Positions 26,398-35,336 of a stretch of 64,000 bases of DNA are shown one piece after another. The stretch covers positions 124,001 to 188,000 of the forward strand of contig NZ_JAFCKQ010000008.1 in the NCBI RefSeq assembly GCF_018130215.1, given 5' to 3'. The stretch is from Bradyrhizobium jicamae. GTDB taxonomy: Bacteria; Pseudomonadota; Alphaproteobacteria; Rhizobiales; Xanthobacteraceae. Made by a program: the position numbers and the translations under genes. Each line of letters begins with the position of its first letter. The first letter of the stretch is position 1. The notes beneath the pieces were generated by a model. That model was not told where the DNA came from and made no database searches. It saw only the letters and a program-made list of their open reading frames with translations.

Positions 26398-26568
26398 GTG
26401 GAGGGACCAGCGAGGCTGAAGAACGAAAAATGGGCTGAGAAACCAACAAAAGAGCAGGCCGAAAACATAAAACGGGGATTGATGAATCAGCCCTCCAGAG
26501 CACCCGTGACGGACGCCCAAAAACCAATAGCTCAGCGCCGGAGAGACACCGAGTTATTGCACCCGTGA
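26398..26568 (+). CDS. Possible small charged protein, 56 aa, GTG start
   Basis: GTG 26398 is preceded by GGAGG at five bases and opens EGPARLKNEKWAEKPTKEQA, then ENIKRGLMNQPSRAPV. The peptide is lysine- and arginine-rich and probably disordered. The clean ribosome site supports translation; no family is recognised. Confidence 0.45.
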   Translation: MEGPARLKNEKWAEKPTKEQAENIKRGLMNQPSRAPVTDAQKPIAQRRRDTELLHP

Positions 26569-27003
26569 TTGCGCTGCTCCTCTAGTTCGTGATTATACGA
26601 GTGCGGAGCAATACTACTCCAGGCAACCTCGTACGCTCACCCCTGCCTTTCCCTGAAACGGTCTTTGAACCGGATAGCGCTATAAATGCCGGAGAGTGGT
26701 CTACGTGGTGTTCGCGTGGCGAAGCCACCCCTGTCGGTTGGCCGACTTCGCTCTCTCTGTGTGCACAAGAGATGGAGATGCCCCGGGGGAAGCGTTTGAG
26801 CCTAGCCGCCCCTTTTTATCTCCGGGACCACGGCAATGAGGCGCCTGACCTGACGGAAACGGAAATGCCGGTCGCCTGCCCTCATCAAGGGCACCTGGCG
26901 ACACGAACAGCGAGTGGGTGCCCTCAGTGTGCACTTCAAACCGGTCGAATTCGAAGGCACTGCAATCGTCCGTCAACCTCCGAGCGGTTCCCCCCTCAAT
27001 GAC
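26569..27003 (+). other. Intergenic stretch before the amide operon end
   Basis: About 430 bases with no convincing gene. The leftward SDR operon ends at 27004; I do not see a clear intrinsic terminator beyond it. Confidence 0.4.
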
Positions 27004-27765
27004 CTAGAACTGAACGCCGCGTGTCAGGGCGCCGTCGACGACAAGGTTCGTGCCGGTGATGAAGCTTGCCGCGCGGCTGGCGAGAAATACGACGGCGTTG
27101 GCCATCTCTTGCGGTGTTCCCATACGCCCGGTTGGATTGAGCGCGAGCGCGGTGTTGTAGAGCTCGGGATTGTTGTCCTTGATCATATTCCAAACCCCGC
27201 CCTCGAAATAGGTATTGCCCGGCGAGACCGAATTGGCGCGGATGCCTTTCGCCGCCAGCTGATTGGCGAGCCCCTGAGTGTAGTGGATGATTGCGGCCTT
27301 GAAGGTGCCGTAGGGACCGGCCGCAAAATCAACCTCGCGCCCGGAGACGCTCGATATGGTGACGATCGCTCCGCCGCCGCTCTTTTCCAGATAGGGCATG
27401 GCTGCATTCACCAGCCGCACGGTGCCCATCATATCGGTCGAAAACTCCTTCTCCCAGCTTTCGTCGTCCTGCCCGATGGCGAGTGCGCTGACATTGGCGA
27501 CGATGACGTCGATCCCGCCAAGCTTCTCGGCCATGCTGCCGACCCACGCCTTGAGCGCAGCGCCGTCCGACACATCGACAGCGCTGCCATAGGCGGCGAC
27601 GCCCTTGGCCTTCAGCGCGACAATCGTGCTCTCGACCTCGGTCAGATTGCGGGCGCAGATGCCGACATCAGCCCCTTCCACGGCGAAGGTCTCGGCAATT
27701 GCCCGGCCGATGCCCTTGGTGCTGCCGGTGATGAGAACTTTGGCGCCCTTCAATCCGAGATCCAT
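27004..27765 (-). CDS. Short-chain dehydrogenase/reductase (classical SDR)
   Basis: The 253-residue enzyme has the SDR cofactor motif TGSTKGIG near the N-terminus (typical TG-x3-G-x-G), the NVSALA equivalent of NNAG, an active-site serine in TISSVSG and the catalytic tyrosine-lysine pair in PYGTFK. The sequence after the glycine motif (ICARN) suggests NADP(H) preference. The start at 27765 follows GGGAG. It is the last gene of the amide operon, 20 bases after the nitrilase-like gene; its substrate is unknown, perhaps an alcohol or aldehyde released by amide or nitrile breakdown. Confidence 0.87.
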   Translation of the reverse strand: MDLGLKGAKVLITGSTKGIGRAIAETFAVEGADVGICARNLTEVESTIVALKAKGVAAYGSAVDVSDGAALKAWVGSMAEKLGGIDVIVANVSALAIGQDDESWEKEFSTDMMGTVRLVNAAMPYLEKSGGGAIVTISSVSGREVDFAAGPYGTFKAAIIHYTQGLANQLAAKGIRANSVSPGNTYFEGGVWNMIKDNNPELYNTALALNPTGRMGTPQEMANAVVFLASRAASFITGTNLVVDGALTRGVQF

Positions 27766-27785
27766 GGTCAGTCTCCCTTCTTGGT

Positions 27786-29555
27786 TCAGCTCCGAGTAAC
27801 GGCATTCGGAGCGGGTCTGTAGTTGCTCGCGGTGGCCTTGATCAATCCTCGATAGCTGTGCGGCATGCGCATCGACACCAGGTCCTTTCGCCGCACCACG
27901 TTGGTCGGATAGACGCTGTCGAGATTGTTGGTGTCGACAAGCGCCGTCGCAAGACCCGCGCCTTCGGCGACAATCGCCTCGCGGCGTGGAAATTCGAATG
28001 TGTTTGGACCGAATACACCACTCAGGCCGGGATAGCCTCGTTTGGCATCCACGACGTTGGCAAAGGCCAGGAATACGTTGTTTTCGCCCGCGCGCACGCG
28101 GAAATGATGCCAGTGATGCGGATCGGCCCCTGTGGGAATAGGATCCGGTTGCGTCACGTCCGTGCCTGCATGCGACGAACTGAAGCGGCCCTTGATCGCT
28201 GCGGGACAGGTGATCAGATCGCAACCACGCAGCGCCAGCACGCGGCCGGCCTCAGGAAACGCCGCGTCGTGGCCGATCATCAGCCCGATACGGCCGATCG
28301 GCGTATCGGCCACAGTCCAGCCCTCGCCGGCGGTCGCCCAGCTCTTATCCTCGGTTGCAAGATGGGTCTTGTGATAGACGGATATCTTTCCGTCGGGTGC
28401 GATCAGGCACGCGCTGTTGTAAAGCAGATCGCCGGCACGTTCAGCCAGACCGCAGACGAGATACAGGCCAAGCTCGCCTGCGATCTTGCACAGCACCTCC
28501 GTCGCCGGTCCCGGTATCGGTTGGGCCGACATCGCCGGATCGGCCAGGCCCGTGACCGCCAACTCCGGGAACACGATGAGCTCGACGCCCTCGTCTTTGG
28601 CCTTGCGTGAATAGCTTTCGATCGTTTTCAGGTTCAGGTCCGCATCATCGACGGGCGCAAATTGCGCGACACTGACGCGGGAGATCTTGCCGGTCGGCAA
28701 CGGCTCGTGGCCGTAAAGGCCGAAGAAATCGCGGGGATTCCAGCTGAACGTATCGGTGACAAGCTCGGGATAAAGCTCCGGCCGGCGCTGCAGGAACACA
28801 GCCTCCCCGAATACACGGCGTGCACGCGCCGCATCGAGATCGATCTCGGACAACAGGACTCCGTCGCCCTTGTCGAGCGCGGCAATCAGCTGTCCGTCCG
28901 GCGCTATCACGCAGCTTCCGCCGCTGAACTGCACCGTGCGTTCGAGCCCCCATCGATTGCTTTCGATGACATAGCAGCCGTTCTCAAACGCACGGCTGAT
29001 CCAGTAAGGCGCCGGCGTACGCTCGGCGAGCCAGTTCGAGATGTGACAGATGACATCTGCACCGCCGAGCGCCATCAGCCGCGCGGTCTCCACGAAGTGG
29101 ATGTCCATGCAGATCAGGAGTGCAATACGACCGATCGGCGTCTCGAACACCTGGTTATGCAGGTCGCCCGACGCCGCCCATTTTGGCTCGGAAATATAGG
29201 GATGGGTCTTGCGGTGGCGCCCCACGATGCCGTCGGGCCCGATCAGGACCGCTGTGTTGAAATAGATGCCGTCCTCGTCGACTTCCGGCATGCCAACCAC
29301 GATAAAGCAACCATGCCTACTCGCAAGTTCTGCAAACCGGCTCGTGGTCGGTCCCGGAACAGTCTCGACAAAGGGTGCAACCTCGGCACGGTCGAACCAG
29401 CAATAGCCTGTCGTGCCCATTTCCGGCGTGACGATGAGCCTTGCGCCGGCCACCGCCGCCTGCTCGCAGAGTTCGAGCAGGTGCGCGACGTTGCGCTCCT
29501 TCTCGAACATGATCGGCTCGAACTGAACGGCGGCGACCTTGTGAACGGTGGGCAT
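27786..29555 (-). CDS. Tandem carbon-nitrogen hydrolase; second domain lacks catalytic Cys
   Basis: The 589-residue protein is two nitrilase-superfamily domains in one chain (about 1-285 and 290-585). The first has the full Glu-Lys-Cys triad: E45 (TPEMGTTGY), K116 (HRKTHPY) and C149 (LLICMD). The second keeps E331 (FPELAVTG) and K396 (YHKTHLA), but has G428 in LMIGHD where the nucleophilic cysteine should be. The first half is therefore probably an active amidase, nitrilase or N-carbamoyl hydrolase and the second a catalytically dead partner. Nitrilases assemble as dimers of such units, so the fusion may form a built-in heterodimer. It follows formamidase by 13 bases. Confidence 0.88.
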   Translation of the reverse strand: MPTVHKVAAVQFEPIMFEKERNVAHLLELCEQAAVAGARLIVTPEMGTTGYCWFDRAEVAPFVETVPGPTTSRFAELASRHGCFIVVGMPEVDEDGIYFNTAVLIGPDGIVGRHRKTHPYISEPKWAASGDLHNQVFETPIGRIALLICMDIHFVETARLMALGGADVICHISNWLAERTPAPYWISRAFENGCYVIESNRWGLERTVQFSGGSCVIAPDGQLIAALDKGDGVLLSEIDLDAARARRVFGEAVFLQRRPELYPELVTDTFSWNPRDFFGLYGHEPLPTGKISRVSVAQFAPVDDADLNLKTIESYSRKAKDEGVELIVFPELAVTGLADPAMSAQPIPGPATEVLCKIAGELGLYLVCGLAERAGDLLYNSACLIAPDGKISVYHKTHLATEDKSWATAGEGWTVADTPIGRIGLMIGHDAAFPEAGRVLALRGCDLITCPAAIKGRFSSSHAGTDVTQPDPIPTGADPHHWHHFRVRAGENNVFLAFANVVDAKRGYPGLSGVFGPNTFEFPRREAIVAEGAGLATALVDTNNLDSVYPTNVVRRKDLVSMRMPHSYRGLIKATASNYRPAPNAVTRS

Positions 29556-29568
29556 GATCTGGCCGACC

Positions 29569-30558
29569 TCAGCCGAGATAGGACTTCTTGATGGAGGCGC
29601 CGAGCGTGTATTTAGGATCGACCATGTTACCGAGGCGGACACGTCCCGCCTGGGTCAGCAGCATGTAGGCGTCGATCTCGTCAAACCCATAATCGGCCGC
29701 CATCCAGCGGCAAAGCTCGCGATAGGCGATGCGGGCCGCATCTTCCATCGGCCGCGCCGAACCGATAGTCATGATGAAGTCGCTGGTCTCGAGCCGCGGC
29801 CAGGCGATGGTCCAGCCCTTGATCAGATCGATCTGCAGCGTGGTGACGGTCGGGTGTTCGATGGCGACGCCGCAGAGCTCGCCGTCACCCTGCGCGGCAT
29901 GGCAGTCGCCGAGATAAAGCAGCGCGCCCTTAGTGTTGACCGGCAGGTAGATAATGGCGCCGACGCCGACGTCAGGAAGGTCCATGTTGCCGCCATAATA
30001 GTCCGGGACCAGCGAGGAGATCGCCTCGATCTCTGGCGAGGTACCGATCGTGCCGATGAACGGCTCATAGGGCAGCGAGATCTTGTCGTTCCATTTTGTC
30101 CCGGTCTTGGCGTCGATCTCGAGCTTCTTGACCCGTTCGGGCAGCGCCGGATTGAGCAGCGCGGTCTGGCCGGTCGAGACCAGGCCGCCGAAATCAGGCA
30201 TGATCACGGTGGTGCCGCGAGGCTGAGGTCCACGCGGCACGATGTTCTCGATGTAAACCGCGAGCGTGTCGCCCTTCTCCGCGCCGTTGACGTGAATGGG
30301 TCCGTTCTGTGGATTGAGGAACGGGAAGTTGAGGATCTTCGACGGGCTGTCGGTCTCGTGCTTGATGGCACCTTCGAATGCGTCATGCGTCTCGGCGGAA
30401 ACAACCGCGCCGGGATCGACGGTCAACACAGGCTTCACGTAGGGGCCGTAAACATAGTGGTATTTGCCCTGCTCGCTCTCCGTGATGGTGTACTGCGTCC
30501 CACGCTTGCCCTTGGCGATGCCCTTGCGTGTCATAATCGAATTGTCTTGCCAGGTCAT
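29569..30558 (-). CDS. fmdA: Formamidase / acetamidase (FmdA/AmdA family)
   Basis: The 329-residue cytosolic enzyme hydrolyses formamide or short amides to ammonia and the acid. It matches the FmdA/AmdA family along its length: a mostly beta N-terminal half with PVLTVDPGAVVSAETHDAFE, the metal-site region IHVNGAEKGDTLAVYIENI, then LLYLGDCHAAQGDGELCG and the C-terminal YMLLTQAG segment. Length is slightly below the ~400 residues of some formamidases. AGGAG lies eight bases before the start. It is directly behind the Urt-type transporter genes, the arrangement of fmd operons in which the transporter imports amides. Confidence 0.92.
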   Translation of the reverse strand: MTWQDNSIMTRKGIAKGKRGTQYTITESEQGKYHYVYGPYVKPVLTVDPGAVVSAETHDAFEGAIKHETDSPSKILNFPFLNPQNGPIHVNGAEKGDTLAVYIENIVPRGPQPRGTTVIMPDFGGLVSTGQTALLNPALPERVKKLEIDAKTGTKWNDKISLPYEPFIGTIGTSPEIEAISSLVPDYYGGNMDLPDVGVGAIIYLPVNTKGALLYLGDCHAAQGDGELCGVAIEHPTVTTLQIDLIKGWTIAWPRLETSDFIMTIGSARPMEDAARIAYRELCRWMAADYGFDEIDAYMLLTQAGRVRLGNMVDPKYTLGASIKKSYLG

Positions 30559-30588
30559 TGTGATTCTCCTTGGTTGGGGCGCAGCTGT

Positions 30589-31317
30589 TCAGACCGCAAG
30601 ATGGCGGCGCATCTCCGCCTCGTCGTCGAGCGCGGAACGATCGAGACTTGCGACGATCCGCCCTTTGTCCATGACATAGCAGCGTTGCGCCATGGCGCGG
30701 ATCATATCGAGATTCTGTTCGACCAGGATAATGGTCACGCCGGTCCTGTGATTGAGCTCGACCATGTTGCGTGCGATGTCCTGGACAATGTTGGGCTGGA
30801 TGCCCTCCGACGGCTCGTCGAGCAGAATGAGGTTGGGGTCGGCAATCAGGACCCGTCCGATCGCTAGCTGCTGCTGCTGGCCTCCGGACATGGTGCCTGC
30901 GCGCTGATCCCAGCGCTCGGCGAGGATCGGAAAGGCCTCTACAATCCTGCGTCGGCCTGCTTCGGGAATTCCACCGCCCTTAATCGCGGCGCCTACGGCG
31001 ACGTTCTCGCCGACGGTCAGACGCGGAAACACGTCGCGCCCCTGAGGCACATAGCCCATGCCGAGGCGGGCCCGCTTGTGCGCCGGCAGAGATTCAATCG
31101 CCTCGCCACGATAGACGATCGAGCCGCCCATCGCCGGAACGAGCCCGATCAGGCTCTTCATCAGCGTCGACTTGCCGACGCCGTTGCGGCCGATCACCGC
31201 GACGATCTCGCCTTCCCGCACATCGATTTCGAGCCCCTGGAGCACCGGCTTTCCTCCATAGCCGGCGCGCAAGGCCAACGTCGACAGGATCACCTCCTTG
31301 CGCGGCACATCAAGCAT
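30589..31317 (-). CDS. urtE: ABC transporter ATPase, UrtE-type
   Basis: The 242-residue ATPase has Walker A GRNGVGKST, the Q-loop PQGRDVF, signature SGGQQQQ, Walker B LILLDEPSEG and the H-loop-region ILVEQN. The phrase LDEPSEGIQPNIV is typical of UrtE/LivF ATPases of urea and amide transporters. The start at 31317 overlaps the end of urtD by eight bases; an upstream extension is only antisense noise. It works with the second ATPase and the two permeases. Confidence 0.9.
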   Translation of the reverse strand: MLDVPRKEVILSTLALRAGYGGKPVLQGLEIDVREGEIVAVIGRNGVGKSTLMKSLIGLVPAMGGSIVYRGEAIESLPAHKRARLGMGYVPQGRDVFPRLTVGENVAVGAAIKGGGIPEAGRRRIVEAFPILAERWDQRAGTMSGGQQQQLAIGRVLIADPNLILLDEPSEGIQPNIVQDIARNMVELNHRTGVTIILVEQNLDMIRAMAQRCYVMDKGRIVASLDRSALDDEAEMRRHLAV

Positions 31318-32029
31318 GGGCCTGCCCCAGGTAGATCGCCGCCACGCGCTCGTCGGCCACGATCTCGTCGATCGAGCCCTGCGCAAAGACCTGGCCGAGA
31401 TGCAGGACGGTGACACGCTGAGCGACCTGGCGCACGAATGCCATGTCGTGCTCGATCGCCAGCACGGTCATCCCGTCGGCATTGAGCCGCTGCACCATCT
31501 CACCCGTCATGTGGGTCTCTTCCGGCGACATGCCTGCCGTCGGCTCGTCCAGCAGCAGAAGGCGCGGCTTCAGGCTGATCGCCATGCCGATCTCCAACCA
31601 CTGCTTCTGGCCATGGCTGAGATTTCCGGCGGTCTGCTGCTGTTCGGATTCCAGCCCGAGAAAGCCGAGTAGACGGTCGATCTCGTCCCCGAGCTCGGCG
31701 CCGCGATGCCGGCTCTGGAGCGCAATCTCGAGGTTCTGGCGGACGGACAGACCCTTGAACACGCCCGGCACCTGGAACTTCACCGAGAGGCCGCGGTGTA
31801 TCCGCGCAAAGGATTTTAGCGCTGTGATGTTCTCCCCCGCGAAAAGAATTTCGCCGCTACCAGGATGATGCTCGCCCAAAATCAAGCGGAACAGCGTGCT
31901 CTTCCCAGCGCCGTTCGGGCCGATCAGGCAATGGATCTCGCCGGGCTCGAGCGTGAGATCGACACTGTTGGTGACGTGCAGGCCGCCAAAATGCTTGTTC
32001 AGCTGGCGCAGCTCGAGCAGCGACATCAT
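31310..32029 (-). CDS. urtD: ABC transporter ATPase, UrtD-type
   Basis: The 239-residue ATPase has Walker A GPNGAGKST, the segment SVKFQVPGVFKGLSV (the FQVP phrase marks UrtD rather than LivG), signature LSHGQKQ and Walker B LLLLDEPTAGM. ATG 32029 overlaps the urtC stop by four bases (ATGA), indicating translational coupling. It overlaps urtE by eight bases. It pairs with UrtE to power uptake of urea-like amides. Confidence 0.9.
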   Translation of the reverse strand: MMSLLELRQLNKHFGGLHVTNSVDLTLEPGEIHCLIGPNGAGKSTLFRLILGEHHPGSGEILFAGENITALKSFARIHRGLSVKFQVPGVFKGLSVRQNLEIALQSRHRGAELGDEIDRLLGFLGLESEQQQTAGNLSHGQKQWLEIGMAISLKPRLLLLDEPTAGMSPEETHMTGEMVQRLNADGMTVLAIEHDMAFVRQVAQRVTVLHLGQVFAQGSIDEIVADERVAAIYLGQAHA

Positions 32030-33090
32030 CCGGCCCTCTGCGTAACACGGCCGGTCACGCGCCCGAGCCAATTCATCGCCCCGAGCACAAGTCCGTTAGG
32101 GGCGATCAGGACCGTGAGGACCAGCAGCACGCCCATGAAGACGAGCGCATACTGGCTGCCATAGATCGTCAGCGCCTGGAACACGGCCAACACCATCAGC
32201 GTGCCGATCAGCGTCGAGGTCAGATCGCTGCGGCCGCCGACGGCAACCCAGATCAAGGGGAGCGCGGCCGCCGTCATCCCCATGCTCGACGGCGTGATAT
32301 ACTGTCCCCACACCGTATAGAGCACGCCGGACAGCCCCGCGAGCGCGGCACCAATGACGAAAGTGATGAGCTGGTATTTGCGGACGTCGTAGCCCAACAT
32401 CTCCGCGCGCTCCGGGTTCTCGCGGATCGCCACGATGACGTTGCCGAACGATGAGTTCATCAGGATGCGTAAGCCAAGATAGACCAACACGAGGACGCCG
32501 AGCACGAAGTAGTATAGCCCGACATCGGCGAACAGCACGATCGGTTCGCCCGGCCAGGGAATGGTCAGCGGCGGCATCGCGCTCATGCCGTTGAAGCCGT
32601 TGAGCCGGGCGCTGCCGATGTGCCACTCCGGTCCCGCGGTCTGTGCCATGAAGCGTTCCAGCATCAGGGTGACGGCGAGCGTCACGATGCCGAGGAACAC
32701 GCCAGCGATGCGGCCGAAGAACATGAAGTAGCCGAGCAGGACCGCAAACAGCGCAGAGATCGCCACTGCAATCACCAGCGCGACCAGCGTGAAACCGTAT
32801 GCCGAGCCGAAATTGATGGTGAGGATGCCGTAGCTATAGCCCGCGATCCCGAAGAATGCGGTCTGACCAAAAGACAGCGAGCCGCCATAGCCCCAGATCA
32901 GGCAAAGGCTTAGCGCGATGAACACCCAGACGAAGAAGTAGACGGTGTTGCCGACCGTATAGCCGTCGCTGAACAGTGGATAGGCGAGCGCGCCCATGAG
33001 CACGACAGCGAACATACCCCAGAAGGCCGGACCGCGACCGACGGTCTGTGGGCCTTCGAGGCGGCGAAACAACGAGAGGAGACCGGTCAC
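32026..33090 (-). CDS. urtC: ABC transporter permease, UrtC-type, GTG start
   Basis: The 354-residue membrane protein belongs to the LivM/UrtC permeases, with about ten helices and typical phrases LIWGYGGSLSFGQTAFFGIAGY (shortened here: GGSLSFGQTAFFG), AIRENPERAEMLGYDV and the final ALTIYGSQYALVFMG. The start codon is GTG at 33090 with GGAGG nine bases upstream. It overlaps urtD by four bases and follows urtB by 15 bases. Confidence 0.9.
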   Translation of the reverse strand: MTGLLSLFRRLEGPQTVGRGPAFWGMFAVVLMGALAYPLFSDGYTVGNTVYFFVWVFIALSLCLIWGYGGSLSFGQTAFFGIAGYSYGILTINFGSAYGFTLVALVIAVAISALFAVLLGYFMFFGRIAGVFLGIVTLAVTLMLERFMAQTAGPEWHIGSARLNGFNGMSAMPPLTIPWPGEPIVLFADVGLYYFVLGVLVLVYLGLRILMNSSFGNVIVAIRENPERAEMLGYDVRKYQLITFVIGAALAGLSGVLYTVWGQYITPSSMGMTAAALPLIWVAVGGRSDLTSTLIGTLMVLAVFQALTIYGSQYALVFMGVLLVLTVLIAPNGLVLGAMNWLGRVTGRVTQRAG

Positions 33091-33105
33091 GACGCCATCC
33101 CTCCG

Positions 33106-33978
33106 TCAGGTCCGCTCACGTAGCACGAATCCGGAAATGCCCTTCGGCAAGACCCGGACGACGATGATGACAGCGACCAGCAGGCCGATCTGGCCGAACA
33201 ACTGCCCCTGCCACGACGTCATCACCGATTTCACCACCGCGAGCACACCGCCGGCCGGTGCCGTGCCGAGGAAGACATCGGCCCCGCCGATCACTACGGT
33301 GACAAAGGCCTCCATGATGAAGGTCGCGCCCATGGTCGGCACCAGTGTCATGGTCGGCGCGTAGAGACCGCCGGCAAGGCCTGCGAGCCCCGCCCCGCAG
33401 GCGAAGGTGAGGCTGTAGATCAAGCGCGTATCGACGCCGAGCGCGGCCGCCATATGCGGCACCTGGATGGTGGCGCGCGCAAGAACGCCGAACCGGGTCC
33501 AGTTGAACAGCGCATAGAGCGCGGCAAGCACGCCAAGAGCGGCACAAAACAGCACGATGCGGTAGATCGAATACGAATAGGCACCAACCTGGACACTGCC
33601 GAACGGCGTCCCAACCCCCGCCATGGTCGAGCCGACCAAGATCAGCGTGCCCTGCGTGGCGATCAGACTGAGACCCCAGGTGGCGACGATGGTATCGAGC
33701 GGCCGGTCGTAGAGATGGCGGATCACCACAAGCTCTACCACCACACCGACAAGAGCCGACACGACGGTGCCCGCCAGTATCCCGAGCGGCAACGGCAGGC
33801 CGGCATGCACCGTCGCCGCGGTGACATAGGCGCCGCACATGATGAATTCGCCATGCGCAAGGTTGATCACGCCCATCATACCGAAGATGACCGCGAGCCC
33901 GCAGGCCGAAAGCACGAGGAACGCGAAGGCGTCACCGAACTGATAGAGCGCCGAAAACAGGTGGGTCGCGATGTCCAT
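33106..33978 (-). CDS. urtB: ABC transporter permease, UrtB/LivH-type
   Basis: The 290-residue membrane protein has about eight helices. Its start shows the LivH/UrtB pattern CGLAVIFGMMGVINLAHGEF, with the VINLAHG motif, and later LGVDTRLIYSLTFACGAGLA and the family-end helix. It follows urtA by 94 bases; this gap contains a strong hairpin that may set the ratio of binding protein to permease. It forms the membrane channel with UrtC. Confidence 0.9.
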   Translation of the reverse strand: MDIATHLFSALYQFGDAFAFLVLSACGLAVIFGMMGVINLAHGEFIMCGAYVTAATVHAGLPLPLGILAGTVVSALVGVVVELVVIRHLYDRPLDTIVATWGLSLIATQGTLILVGSTMAGVGTPFGSVQVGAYSYSIYRIVLFCAALGVLAALYALFNWTRFGVLARATIQVPHMAAALGVDTRLIYSLTFACGAGLAGLAGGLYAPTMTLVPTMGATFIMEAFVTVVIGGADVFLGTAPAGGVLAVVKSVMTSWQGQLFGQIGLLVAVIIVVRVLPKGISGFVLRERT

Positions 33979-34028
33979 GAATCAACCGAGATGGAGAAAA
34001 GCGCGACGTTACCGCCGCAGATGTCCGT

Positions 34029-34063
34029 GATCGTCCCGGCGCGCCAAAGACGCCGGGACGATC
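34029..34063 (-). other. 13-bp perfect hairpin between urtA and urtB
   Basis: GATCGTCCCGGCG (34029-34041) and CGCCGGGACGATC (34051-34063) form a perfect stem with a nine-base loop. There is no T run. Such hairpins after binding-protein genes often block 3' exonucleases or partly end transcription, raising binding protein over permease. Confidence 0.7.
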
Positions 34064-34072
34064 AGCCGCCGG

Positions 34073-35326
34073 TCAGGGTTTCGGCGGGGGATTGGATGGT
34101 GTGTACTGGACCATCGGATCTTTCTTGGTGAGGTCGCAACCGGCATCACCCAGCCAGTACGGCTTGATGTCTTCCCAGACTTTCGGGAAGGAAATCGAGT
34201 GATCGGCTCCGACCTTGGCGAGATAGATCGTGTGCGACATGTGCTGGCTCTTCGGGTCGATGCAGACCTTTCCTTCCGGCGCATCCATGCAGACATCGCC
34301 CATCGCGATGATCTTGCGGATGTCGTCGCGCTTGGTCGATTTCGCGCGCTCGACCATCTGCTTGTAGAGATATACGGCGAGATAGGAGTTTTCCGCCTCC
34401 TGGTTCACATATGGCTCGCTGGGGAACTTGGCCTTGAACTTGGCGTAGAACTCCTTGCTTTTGGGCGAGTCGATCTCTTCGATGTAGTTAGTGGTGACGT
34501 ACATGTCCTTCAGGCTCGGCGGCTTGAAGCGCTTGTGCTCGTAGCCTTGGCCGACGTTGACCGAGGAGGCCATCGGCAGGTTGACGTTGGCAGAAGCCGC
34601 CTGCTCGTAATAGGAGGCCTGCGCGGTGCCGACGAGCAATGTGACCACGAAGTCCGGCTTGGCCTTCTGGATGTTCTGGATACTCTGCGAGAACTGCGAT
34701 ACGCCGAGCGGAATGAACTCCTCGCCGGCCATCTCGCCGCCATTCTCCTTGACGATCTTGCGCACCCACTCCGCCGAGATCTGGCCGAAATTGTAGTCTG
34801 CGGCCAGCGTGTAGACCTTCTTGCCGTAGGTCTGCATCATGTAGGGAATGAGCGTCGAGAACTGCTGTTCGGGCACCGCGCCGGTGACAATCATGTGGCC
34901 ATCGCAAACACCGCCTTCATACTGGTTGTTGTAGAAGGCGAAGCCGTTGAACTGGTCGACGATCGGGCGATAGGCCTCGCGCGAGGCCGACGAGAAGCCC
35001 GCGAACACCACGTCAACCTTGTCCCGCTGGAGCACGCGCCGCATGAATTCCTGGTAGCGGGTATTGTCGGACTGGGTGTCGTAGGTGACGAGTTCGAGCG
35101 GTCGCCCCATGATGCCGCCGGCCTTATTGATCTCGTCGGTAGCGAGCTGGATGGCGTGGACCTTGCCGATCGTCGCCGCGGCGAAGTCGCCGGACTGATC
35201 CTCCAGTACGCCGAGCTTGATTGGGTTTTCTGCCGCAAGCGCCAAATTTGATCCAAGGTTTGATCCGAAGACAAGCGTCCCCGTGAGGGCTGCGGCGCGC
35301 AGCCCCCGCAATACAGACTTGCTCAT
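34073..35326 (-). CDS. urtA: Amide/urea ABC transporter substrate-binding protein, UrtA/FmdD-type
   Basis: The 417-residue precursor has a signal peptide (residues 1-32, cleavage near LALAAE), then a type I periplasmic binding fold of the AmiC/UrtA group: IKLGVLEDQSGDF, DEINKAGGIMGRPLELV, VVFAGFSSASREAYRPI and NQYEGGVCDGHMIVTG. AmiC and UrtA members share the ASR and YEG phrases that line the amide pocket. Context with formamidase suggests formamide, acetamide or urea as ligand. It is 10 bases after amiR. An internal cysteine pair (VCMDAPEGKVC) may form a disulfide. Confidence 0.88.
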   Translation of the reverse strand: MSKSVLRGLRAAALTGTLVFGSNLGSNLALAAENPIKLGVLEDQSGDFAAATIGKVHAIQLATDEINKAGGIMGRPLELVTYDTQSDNTRYQEFMRRVLQRDKVDVVFAGFSSASREAYRPIVDQFNGFAFYNNQYEGGVCDGHMIVTGAVPEQQFSTLIPYMMQTYGKKVYTLAADYNFGQISAEWVRKIVKENGGEMAGEEFIPLGVSQFSQSIQNIQKAKPDFVVTLLVGTAQASYYEQAASANVNLPMASSVNVGQGYEHKRFKPPSLKDMYVTTNYIEEIDSPKSKEFYAKFKAKFPSEPYVNQEAENSYLAVYLYKQMVERAKSTKRDDIRKIIAMGDVCMDAPEGKVCIDPKSQHMSHTIYLAKVGADHSISFPKVWEDIKPYWLGDAGCDLTKKDPMVQYTPSNPPPKP

Positions 35327-35336
35327 TTTGCTTCTC

